Part shown: positions 1 through 6,047 of the stretch, one piece after another
How the letters are laid out: each line of letters begins with the position of its first letter
How positions within the stretch are numbered: position 1 is the stretch's first letter
Source: Methanomassiliicoccaceae archaeon
GTDB lineage: Archaea; Thermoplasmatota; Thermoplasmata; Methanomassiliicoccales; Methanomethylophilaceae
Reading direction: 5' to 3'
Assembly (NCBI GenBank): GCA_009778265.1
Contig: WRKA01000135.1
Coordinates: forward strand, 1-6,595
DNA length: 6,595 nt
The notes under the pieces: generated by a model
Databases searched by the model: none
What the model was told of the DNA's origin: nothing
What the model saw: only the letters and a program-made list of their open reading frames with translations
Made by a program: the position numbers and the translations under genes

Positions 1-1661
1 GCGTCCTTGAACGCGTCGCCGCCGCTCATTGCCACATTCGCACGTCCGTCGGTTGTCAATACAACGTAGTACCTTTCATTCGGACGCATCCTCGTCTCTT
101 TCTTTAATTCCATATATACTTTGAGAAGCGCCGCCGCCAAGGGCGTTGTTCCTCCCGTAGGCATCTCCTTCAGTTTTCTGTATGCGAAATCAACGCTCTT
201 CGTGAATGGGAGCAGAACTTCGGCATGGTCGCGTCTGAACGCCGTCAGTCCCACTTTGTCACGGTTCTTGTATGATTCTTTGAGCAATGAGAATACGGCA
301 CCTTTCACGGACACCATCCTTTTCCTCGCGCCCATCGACCCGCTCGCGTCCACCAGGAACATCACGGTCGCGCCGCTTTTTCTTTCCCTTACTTTCTGTC
401 TCAGGTCGCTCGTCTCCAGTGATAACGCAAGACCGTCTCTTTTTCTGAACTTCTGGTACGGTGCCGCCGCCCGCATACTCGCGTCCAATGCGAGATCGCG
501 GTAATCCGATGATGCTCTCGATCTCACGTATCTTCCTTTTGTTGTCGTGCTTTTTGTTTTCCCGTGCTTTCCGTACGACCTTGCGTTGATGTCGCGTATC
601 CTCTTCAATTCCGTGAAATCGATCACACTGAATGTGTTCCCTACAGAAAAAACAGTTTCGGAATCGTCGCCGCCCGTTCCCTGGTCTCCGTCGTTCTCGT
701 TCTCATTTCCGCTTTTACCGTCCTCTGAGGACGACATCTCCGGTCCCGAGATATCCGGAGGTTCCGGACCGGATTCCGAGGATCTTTTTTCATTGGGTTC
801 TTCGGGAACTTCCGTCATTCTGTGGCCGAGACACATCTTCGCCGCTTCTTTTATGTCATCTAAAGTAACGTCGTCCCTTTTGTCAAGCGCGGCTAACGCG
901 ATCGCGGCATTTGTCATCGCTATATCTCCCCGATGACCTTCCGCTCCCACCTTTGTACAAAGTTCCGCGATCACCCTCAGAAGATCGTCGGATATTGATA
1001 CGTATCCTATACGGTCGGATGCGTCCTTTATCTCTTCGGAAACGGCCGCGTCCTCCTCCTCGTATCTCGAACGGAACGCTTTACGATCGTCATCATATTC
1101 CGTTTTTCTGCGCAGTATCTCATATCTTTCCTTTTCGTTGTTCGTGTTCCCGATGTTCACACAGAGATCGAACATATCCAGCAGATGCGTGTCGATCGGA
1201 TCTTCCAGAATGTTCATCGTCGCGATGAATTTGAATTCGCTTCTGTACGACCACGATAACCCTTCCCGTTCCGCAACGACCTCGTCGCCGAGCGCCGCCT
1301 TCAGTATCCCGCCGAGGACGGGGCGGTCCATCAGGTTGGCGTCATCCCCGTATAATATGTTGTTCTCCGCTCTGTTCATCAGACCCGGCAGTATCCTGCG
1401 TTCACCGGACGTCATCGTTCCCTCTATGTCCAGAGAACCGATCACCTGACCTTCCGTCGCGTTCAGCGGCAAATTGATTATCTTCTTTTCCGAGATCCCG
1501 GGGATCGATCTTACTGTCGTCGTCTTTGCGGATCCGGATATCCCTTGGATCAGCACCGTCCTTATTCCCGGCGATACGAGCATGCACTTGATCGCTTTCT
1601 TGACCTCGTCCGCATTCAGAACGGCGGAGAACGGAAAACAGTTCAGATGCTCTTTATCCAT
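1..1661 (-). CDS. chlD: Metallochelatase subunit D (ChlD/BchD-like AAA+ and VWA protein), 3' end outside window
   Basis: Non-catalytic motor partner of ChlI in a tetrapyrrole metal chelatase; in archaea the substrate is probably a cobalamin precursor handled by CobN, which is an inference because no large subunit is in the window. The 553 visible residues show a degenerate AAA+ domain (about 1-285), an acidic, proline- and serine-rich linker (about 285-345), a basic stretch (about 350-385) and a von Willebrand A/integrin-I domain (from about 430). The Walker A loop GISGSAKTT (40-48) is kept. The Walker B region reads [10 protein letters not shown] (102-111), with Asp107 where ChlI has the catalytic Glu. 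The arginine-finger site is Met163 (LLDMF against LLDRF in ChlI). Sensor-2-like GHRGDI (242-247) remains. The MIDAS is intact: DASGS (438-442), TGGTTP (502-507), TTDG (536-539). The ATG lies inside the chlI 3' end, with AGGAG 8 nt upstream. The C-terminus runs off the left edge. Confidence 0.9.
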   Translation of the reverse strand, partial: MDKEHLNCFPFSAVLNADEVKKAIKCMLVSPGIRTVLIQGISGSAKTTTVRSIPGISEKKIINLPLNATEGQVIGSLDIEGTMTSGERRILPGLMNRAENNILYGDDANLMDRPVLGGILKAALGDEVVAEREGLSWSYRSEFKFIATMNILEDPIDTHLLDMFDLCVNIGNTNNEKERYEILRRKTEYDDDRKAFRSRYEEEDAAVSEEIKDASDRIGYVSISDDLLRVIAELCTKVGAEGHRGDIAMTNAAIALAALDKRDDVTLDDIKEAAKMCLGHRMTEVPEEPNEKRSSESGPEPPDISGPEMSSSEDGKSGNENENDGDQGTGGDDSETVFSVGNTFSVIDFTELKRIRDINARSYGKHGKTKSTTTKGRYVRSRASSDYRDLALDASMRAAAPYQKFRKRDGLALSLETSDLRQKVRERKSGATVMFLVDASGSMGARKRMVSVKGAVFSLLKESYKNRDKVGLTAFRRDHAEVLLPFTKSVDFAYRKLKEMPTGGTTPLAAALLKVYMELKKETRMRPNERYYVVLTTDGRANVAMSGGDAFKD

Positions 1662-2665
1662 TTTTGAAGCTCCTCTGCGTCTATGGAGGATTCTTGGAAC
1701 GGATTACGCCTCATTCTGTGCGTTAATACGAGATTGGCTATGCTTGCGACATCCTCTTTGATCGTCTTGTTGCGGCCGTAGAACGCCGCGTACGCCGACG
1801 CCGATTTCAATAACGTGATATCGGCGCGGTGTCCGTCCACTCCGAAATATAATGATGCTTCGACGGCCATCCTCATCGCTTCGTCGTCTATCTCCATTTC
1901 CGTCAGTAATATCTTTGCGAAGCCGATCCTCTCTCTCAGCGCATCCTGGGCTCCCGCGTAAAGTTCATTGAACGCGTCCGGGTCTTTCTCAAATTGCAGA
2001 CGCCTCTTTATCACTTCTATCCTCGTGTCCACATCTTTCTCGCTTTTTACATCGACCGCCATTCCGAATCTGTCCAATAACTGAGGCCGCAGATCGCCTT
2101 CTTCGGGATTCATGGTACCGACCAAAATGAACTTCGACGGATGTGCGAAGGATACTCCTTCCCTTTCAACGTAGTTACGGCCCATCGCCGCCGCGTCCAG
2201 TAAAAGATCGACCAGATGATCGTCAAGAAGGTTCACCTCGTCCACATAGAGAATATTACCGTTCGCTTTCGCGAGAACACCGGGTTCGAACTTCCTCTTT
2301 CCGGTCTTTAACGCATATTCCAGGTCTAACGTACCCGCAACACGGTCCTCGGTCGCGCTCAACGGAAGTTCGACAACGCGCATGTTCACTGTTTCTTCTT
2401 CGATCTTCCCTTTCTCAAGCGATTCTTTGCAGTACGGACAGAGATCGTCCGGCTGTGAGACGGTGCAGCGGAACGGACATTTCGCCACGGTGCGTGACGG
2501 CAGAAGGTCCGCCGACGAACGCACCGCCGTTGATTTTGCCGTTCCCTTTTCTCCGCGTATCAGAACTCCGCCTATTAACGGGTTGATTATATTCAGGATA
2601 AGCGAATTCTTCATCTCGTTCTGTCCGACGATCGCGGTGAACGGATATCCTTTTCCAAGGCCCAT
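1643..2665 (-). CDS. chlI: Metallochelatase AAA+ ATPase subunit I (ChlI/BchI-like)
   Basis: Cytosolic AAA+ ATPase that would form a hexameric ring with ChlD and power metal insertion into a tetrapyrrole by a large CobN/ChlH-type subunit. It is complete at 340 aa, the usual size for ChlI. All motor motifs are present: YPFTAIVGQ at the N-terminus (7-15), Walker [10 protein letters not shown] (38-46), Walker [11 protein letters not shown] (138-147, Asp142/Glu143), sensor 1 TMNP (Asn186), arginine finger LLDRF (Arg199) and sensor 2 GHRADI (278-283). Cys63, Cys67, Cys76 and Cys79 form a CX3C-X8-CXXC cluster just after Walker A that may bind zinc. The ATG at 2665 is chosen because the family N-terminus starts right after it. 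No Shine-Dalgarno precedes it and a TATA-like box lies about 26 bp upstream, so the mRNA is probably leaderless. It overlaps chlD by 19 bp. Cobalt rather than magnesium is the likely metal, inferred only from an archaeal setting. Confidence 0.94.
   Translation of the reverse strand: MGLGKGYPFTAIVGQNEMKNSLILNIINPLIGGVLIRGEKGTAKSTAVRSSADLLPSRTVAKCPFRCTVSQPDDLCPYCKESLEKGKIEEETVNMRVVELPLSATEDRVAGTLDLEYALKTGKRKFEPGVLAKANGNILYVDEVNLLDDHLVDLLLDAAAMGRNYVEREGVSFAHPSKFILVGTMNPEEGDLRPQLLDRFGMAVDVKSEKDVDTRIEVIKRRLQFEKDPDAFNELYAGAQDALRERIGFAKILLTEMEIDDEAMRMAVEASLYFGVDGHRADITLLKSASAYAAFYGRNKTIKEDVASIANLVLTHRMRRNPFQESSIDAEELQKWIKSI
1670..1674 (-). promoter_or_regulatory. Ribosome binding site of chlD inside chlI
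   Basis: AGGAG on the minus strand sits 8 nt before the chlD ATG, within the last codons of chlI. It fixes the chlD start and supports coupled translation across the 19-bp gene overlap. Confidence 0.75.
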
Positions 2666-2687
2666 GTGAAGTGAAAAGTGATCGCTG

Positions 2688-2695
2688 TAAATAAA
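2688..2695 (-). promoter_or_regulatory. TATA box of chlI-chlD (leaderless start)
   Basis: The minus strand reads TTTATTTA, centred about 26 bp before the chlI ATG. That is the usual archaeal TATA-to-start spacing, so the transcript would begin at or next to the ATG. The absence of a Shine-Dalgarno in front of chlI fits. Confidence 0.55.
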
Positions 2696-2752
2696 CTATG
2701 TCAAATATCATTACCTTTCAATGCTTTAATGATCATATGCCGCTTCTGCGGT

Positions 2753-2802
2753 AAAAAGAGTGGTGACCGACGTATCGAGCGACCAAACCGGATACGCCGA
2801 TC
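2753..2802 (-). terminator. Hairpin plus T5, likely 3' end of the candidate RNA
   Basis: On the minus strand, 2802-2791 pairs with 2776-2765 over 12 bp (two G-U pairs) around a 14-nt loop. A short spacer and five T residues (2757-2753) follow. This is the shape of an intrinsic terminator; archaea mainly need the oligo-T, so the hairpin may instead be the stable 3' domain of the RNA. Confidence 0.55.
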
Positions 2803-3047
2803 CTGCACCGCCGCGAAGATACCGAACGAGGTCCGGTCACGAGTCCTGGGAGGAACATTCCGGACGACCGTCGTTCCCGGATCCTCCGTATCCGGCAACA
2901 GGCGGGAAGTCCGACGGCCTGCCACGGTGTTCTCATTACCGAGCACCCGCAAGAGGTGATTTCCTTGCTGCTTCTGCCCGGAACGTACAGCTTACGTCAA
3001 CCTTCCTTCTGTTCTGTCGCACGAATGCATGTCTTCGCGCGGTGCAT
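2753..3047 (-). ncRNA. Candidate structured non-coding RNA, about 294 nt, no known family recognised
   Basis: No convincing protein gene lies here, but several RNA signs agree on the minus strand. A TATA box (3070-3077) predicts a start near 3046. Exactly there begins a 14-nt strand (3046-3033) that pairs with 2818-2804 over 14 bp with one bulged base, closing a domain of about 215 nt. Inside are smaller hairpins: 2972-2964 with 2953-2942 (5 bp, 3-nt bulge, 4 bp), 2941-2938 with 2928-2925, and 2895-2890 with 2882-2877 (6 bp). The closing helix is followed by a 12-bp hairpin and T5. chlI has its own promoter further on, so this looks like a separate gene and not a leader, although read-through is possible. 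I found no hallmark of SRP RNA, RNase P RNA, tRNA or a cobalamin riboswitch. Confidence 0.5.
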
Positions 3048-3074
3048 TAATGGTTGGATGTATAATCCAATATA
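3048..3074 (-). promoter_or_regulatory. Shared promoter/operator-like element, copy 1 (before candidate RNA)
   Basis: This 27-bp element differs from the copy at 5946-5972 at a single base (3054 T against 5952 A). Read on the plus strand it is TAATGGT-TGGAT-GTATA-ATCCA-ATATA, with inverted arms TTGGAT/ATCCAA (6 bp each). It covers the TATA box through to the predicted start site, where a repressor would block initiation. Identity falls off quickly outside the element. Confidence 0.6.
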
Positions 3075-3116
3075 AATAATTATGTAATAAATGTCTACTG
3101 GCCGTTTTTATCGAGA

Positions 3117-3134
3117 ATGTTCAAAAAAAAGAAC
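3117..3134 (-). terminator. Oligo-T terminator of copZ-copA
   Basis: Eight T residues on the minus strand (3130-3123), flanked by GTTC and GAAC, lie about 75 bp after the copA stop. Oligo-T is the main archaeal termination signal. It separates the copper operon from the promoter of the candidate RNA. Confidence 0.65.
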
Positions 3135-3203
3135 TTTCAATACCCTCTCGTCGTTATTCGCGACCGTTCGGACGTCCGCGGAGAGATCGAACTGTATCCT
3201 TGG

Positions 3204-5444
3204 TCAATCGGTCTCCGAAGTGATGGCGGAACCTGTGCTCAGAGGCCTGAACCTTCTCAGTCTCAGCGCATTCGCCACCACGGAGATCGACGACAGGGAC
3301 ATTGCCGCCGCCGCGAGCATCGGCACTTCCGGTATCATCCCGACGCCGAAAAGATAAGGGATACCGGCGGCCACCGGGATACAGACGGCGTTATAACAGA
3401 ACGCCAGAAATAGATTCTGTTTCACATTCCTCAAGGTGGCCCTGCCGATCTCTATCGCGGCGGGGATGCTTCTGAGGTCGTCGTTCATTATCACTATGTC
3501 CGCCGCTCTTATCGCTATATCCGTTCCGGAACCTATCGCGATACCGAGATCGGCCTGCGTCAGCGCCGGAGCATCGTTGATGCCGTCGCCGGCCATCGCG
3601 ATGTTCTCTCCCGCGACTTGCATATCTTTTATTATTCTCACTTTGTCCTCGGGGAGTGCCTTTGCATGTATCTCGCCGATCCCCGCATATCCGGCGATCA
3701 CCTTTGCGGTGGACCCTGAGTCTCCCGTGACCATTACCGTCCTTACGCCTAATTCTTTTAATGAAAGGATCCCGGGAGCGGAAGACCTTCTGATGCTGTC
3801 TGATATTGAAAAATATCCGGCGAACTCTCCGTCCATCGCAACAAAGACGATCGTCCTTCCGTCGGCCCGGATGTTCTGCGGCCCTTTTATCTCCGGGATG
3901 TTCGTGAAGTCGGCACTGCCTACGGCCACCTCCTTTCCGTCGACCCTGCACCTTACCCCTCCGCCCGGCTCCGAGATGAAATCCGACGGCTCCGTTAACG
4001 TTATCTTCTTCTTTTCCGCATGACCGACTATGGCCTTCGCCAGCGGATGTTCGGACCTCATCTCCGCCGATGCGGCGTACCTTATCATTTCGTTCTCCGG
4101 TATCGCCGACATCACATCTGTGACGCTAGGCCTTCCTTCGGTTATCGTTCCCGTTTTATCGAGAACGACGGATGTTATCTTTCCCGACCTCTCCAAAGCG
4201 GCCGCATTCCTGAACAATATGCCGTGCTCGGCCGCCTTTCCCGTGCCTACGGTGATCGCAAGCGGCGTTGCGAGTCCCAGCGCGCACGGACAAGCTATCA
4301 CAAGAACGGATATCAGCACGATGACCGAGAACTCCGCTCCCTTCCCGGAAACGAACCATATCATACATGCGGCCGCCGCGATGATGATGACCGCGGGAAC
4401 AAAGACCGCCGCCACTCTGTCCGCTATTCTCGATACGGGCGCTTTGGTCCCCTGGGCATCCTGTATCATCCTGACTATACGGAACAACGCGGTCTCCTTA
4501 CCGATCTTATCGGCCGTCATCTTCAGAGTGCCGTTCATGTTCACGGTGCCGCTGTATATCATGTCGCCGACCGTTCTGGCGGCGGGCATGCTCTCTCCGG
4601 TCAGCATCGACTCGTCCACGGAGGAACTTCCTTCAAGTACGGGTCCGTCGGCCGGTATCCTTTCCCCCGGCCTTATTATGAGAACATCGTTCATCATGAT
4701 CTCATCGGCAGCTATGGTGACCTCCTTTCCTTCTCTCACCACGTTTGCGGTCGGGGGCGCGAAATTGATGAGCGCCGCAACGACGTCGTTCGTTCTCACT
4801 TTGGATCTCGATTCGATATATTTTCCGACGGATACCAAGGTTATTATCATCGCCGCGGAGTCGTAGACAAGCGAATGAACGGAATGCGGATCTCCGGAGA
4901 ATATCAATGCCGTTCCGTATATGCTGTAAAGGACCGCGGCGGTCGTTCCCAGAGCTATCAGAGTGTCCATCGTGGGAGTTCCGGAGAACAGCGAAGGGTA
5001 TCCCTTCGTATAGAAACGCCTTCCCGCTATAAGAACGGGGATGCAGAGGACCAGCTGTATCACCGAATACAATTTCGGATCGTCCGAGAGCGGGATAGCG
5101 ATACCGAGCATGGGCCCCATCGCAAGTATCGACAGAGGTATCGTGAATATTATCGAAACGATCAGTTCTTTCCTTCTCCTTTCCGAGTTCAGCCGTTCCC
5201 TTTCCGAGATCGCGTCCGGATCGTCCTCCAGGACGTCGTACCCCGCTTTCTTTATGGCTCCGACTATCCTCTCTTTCGTTATCTTCGACGGATCGTAAAG
5301 AACGGATACCACATTATTCGAATAATTCGCATTGGCCTCCTCTATCCCGTCCAGTCTTTCGAGCGCCTTCTCTATGGCGGAAGAACATGCGGCGCACGTC
5401 ATACCGTCCGTTCTGAGGTTCATCCGCTCAATGCTTTCACCCAT
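3204..5444 (-). CDS. copA: Cu(I)-exporting P1B-type ATPase CopA
   Basis: Membrane pump that uses ATP to expel Cu(I) (possibly Ag(I)) from the cytoplasm, taking the ion from CopZ. The 746 residues contain one N-terminal heavy-metal domain with GMTCAAC (14-20), then about eight membrane segments (roughly 94-112, 125-142, 160-180, 192-212, 345-366, 372-395, 677-699, 704-724). Actuator motif TGES is at 282-285, the transport motif CPC at 385-387, phosphorylation motif DKTGT at 429-433 (Asp429), the P1B-specific HP at 466-467 (SEHPLAKA) and hinge GDGINDAP at 619-626. Tyr684-Asn685 in membrane segment 7 and MSLSS (715-719) in segment 8 are the copper-site residues of subgroup IB-1, so copper is favoured over zinc or cadmium. 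The ATG overlaps the copZ stop by one base (TGATG), with GAGG 9 nt upstream, so translation is likely coupled. There is no His-rich tail. Confidence 0.97.
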   Translation of the reverse strand: MGESIERMNLRTDGMTCAACSSAIEKALERLDGIEEANANYSNNVVSVLYDPSKITKERIVGAIKKAGYDVLEDDPDAISERERLNSERRRKELIVSIIFTIPLSILAMGPMLGIAIPLSDDPKLYSVIQLVLCIPVLIAGRRFYTKGYPSLFSGTPTMDTLIALGTTAAVLYSIYGTALIFSGDPHSVHSLVYDSAAMIITLVSVGKYIESRSKVRTNDVVAALINFAPPTANVVREGKEVTIAADEIMMNDVLIIRPGERIPADGPVLEGSSSVDESMLTGESMPAARTVGDMIYSGTVNMNGTLKMTADKIGKETALFRIVRMIQDAQGTKAPVSRIADRVAAVFVPAVIIIAAAACMIWFVSGKGAEFSVIVLISVLVIACPCALGLATPLAITVGTGKAAEHGILFRNAAALERSGKITSVVLDKTGTITEGRPSVTDVMSAIPENEMIRYAASAEMRSEHPLAKAIVGHAEKKKITLTEPSDFISEPGGGVRCRVDGKEVAVGSADFTNIPEIKGPQNIRADGRTIVFVAMDGEFAGYFSISDSIRRSSAPGILSLKELGVRTVMVTGDSGSTAKVIAGYAGIGEIHAKALPEDKVRIIKDMQVAGENIAMAGDGINDAPALTQADLGIAIGSGTDIAIRAADIVIMNDDLRSIPAAIEIGRATLRNVKQNLFLAFCYNAVCIPVAAGIPYLFGVGMIPEVPMLAAAAMSLSSISVVANALRLRRFRPLSTGSAITSETD

Positions 5445-5662
5445 CAGAAGAATCCTCGTTTCACCTTCGATCTGAACCCTGCGTCCAGCACCGCCCGTAT
5501 CAGATCCTCTTCCTTCACGGGATCGTGCATCACCGTCGCCGTCCCCTTTCTGAGATCCACGGAGACCTCTTTCACGTTCTCTACCGCCGATAACGCATCG
5601 CCTACTTTTTTAGAGCAGTTCCCGCAGGTCATCCCTTCAATTTTCAGGACCGTTCTTTCCAT
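5444..5662 (-). CDS. copZ: Copper chaperone CopZ (heavy-metal-associated domain protein)
   Basis: Small cytosolic protein that binds Cu(I) and passes it to the metal-binding domain of CopA. It is 72 aa, a single ferredoxin-like HMA domain with the metal loop GMTCGNC; Cys13 and Cys16 are the ligands. The rest follows the family pattern: a helix after the loop (about 16-28), strands around VKEVSVDL and GTATVMHD, and a second helix EEDLIRAVLDAGF (51-63). The short tail KVKRGFF is basic. Its stop shares one base with the copA start, so the two form an operon. I chose the ATG at 5662 (MERTVLKIEG), which puts the first strand at the N-terminus; an in-frame TTG at 5671 would add three residues. No strong Shine-Dalgarno is seen. 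CopA has only one HMA domain, so CopZ is its separate partner domain. Confidence 0.95.
   Translation of the reverse strand: MERTVLKIEGMTCGNCSKKVGDALSAVENVKEVSVDLRKGTATVMHDPVKEEDLIRAVLDAGFRSKVKRGFF
5454..5457 (-). promoter_or_regulatory. Ribosome binding site of copA inside copZ
   Basis: GAGG on the minus strand lies 9 nt before the copA ATG, in the last codons of copZ. It supports the chosen copA start and coupled translation. Confidence 0.6.
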
Positions 5663-5699
5663 GATGTGCAATCCGCGTCGGGTTATTCATATTTTGTGT

Positions 5700-5945
5700 A
5701 TATCGGACCTGAAAATGATATGCGGCGCGATCGACGCAGAAAGGTCCTCGTTTTGCGAGACCGCCGCTTCCGGATCTCTTTTCCGGAAGCGGTCTCGGTC
5801 CCGGGCGGTCTGCCGCACCGTGTTCTTTATGGTTTTGGGAGGTATGAATGAGCTGTTTTTCCTTTTCGTTCTGAAACACGCGGCATATCCGTCGTCGTTC
5901 CGTTCTTGCTGTCGGTCATTGAATATGCGTCCTGAGATGACACAC
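5700..5945 (-). ncRNA. Hairpin-rich leader of copZ-copA or separate small RNA
   Basis: The region runs from the predicted start near 5945 almost to copZ and has no recognisable protein. It holds three hairpins in a row on the minus strand: a tight GCGG/CCGC stem (5816-5805), a strong 16-bp stem with a 3-nt bulge and 7-nt loop (5797-5756), and a longer arm closed by GGACCT/AGGTCC (5747-5705) with an inner TGCG/CGCA pairing. No oligo-T longer than four follows, so a leader continuous with copZ is as likely as a separate RNA. A weaker TATA-like sequence near 5690, about 28 bp before the copZ ATG, could give copZ its own leaderless start. Confidence 0.35.
5756..5797 (-). other. Strong hairpin in the copZ upstream region
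   Basis: Arm 5797-5782 pairs fully with 5774-5756 apart from a 3-nt bulge in the latter, around loop 5781-5775. At 16 bp it is the most stable local stem in the non-coding parts of the window. It could stabilise a transcript, act as an attenuator or be a protein-binding site. Confidence 0.6.
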
Positions 5946-5972
5946 TAATGGATGGATGTATAATCCAATATA
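5946..5972 (-). promoter_or_regulatory. Shared promoter/operator-like element, copy 2 (upstream of copZ-copA)
   Basis: This is the second copy, in the same orientation, with dyad arms TGGAT/ATCCA. A minus-strand TATA box (TTTATATA, 5976-5969) overlaps it and predicts a start near 5945, giving a leader of about 280 nt before copZ or a separate short RNA. No metalloregulator gene lies in the window to assign as its binding protein. Confidence 0.6.
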
Positions 5973-6047
5973 TAAAATGTTGTATCAATCAGAACTGAAG
6001 GTCCGAAGGATCGATCCCGAATGATCGTGTTTCGTTATATTACGAGA

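Noticed and set aside
2701..2952. Overlapping short frames on both strands in the candidate RNA region
   Set aside because: They are arginine-rich, mutually overlapping, lack ribosome binding sites and match no family. The RNA structure explains the region better.
2753..3047. SRP RNA or RNase P RNA
   Set aside because: The minus strand has AGCAGC near 2970, but not the GGAA-loop helix-8 arrangement around it. The plus strand has only loose resemblance to the RNase P conserved regions (GGAGGAACATTCC, GGAACGTACAGCTTAC). Neither the order nor the exact motifs fit.
2753..3047. Cobalamin riboswitch controlling chlI-chlD
   Set aside because: No B12-box-like core is seen, chlI seems to have its own downstream promoter, and this riboswitch class is not expected in archaea.
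5663..5671. TTG start for copZ at 5671
   Set aside because: The ATG at 5662 gives the standard HMA N-terminus, and there is no better ribosome binding site for the TTG.
5637..5879. 80-codon minus-strand frame overlapping copZ
   Set aside because: It uses a GTG start, overlaps the supported copZ start in another frame and has no recognisable domain. It runs across the strong hairpin.
4020..5948. Long open frame of 642 codons on the plus strand, antisense to copA and copZ
   Set aside because: Its translation is rich in Arg, Tyr, His and Ser without any domain and is the mirror of a well-supported ATPase gene in codon-biased DNA. The same holds for the other plus-strand frames at 121-1761 and 3436-4866.
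6008..6017. Palindrome GGATCGATCC after the nitrogenase-like gene as a terminator
   Set aside because: It has no loop and no oligo-T follows on the minus strand, so I do not call a terminator.
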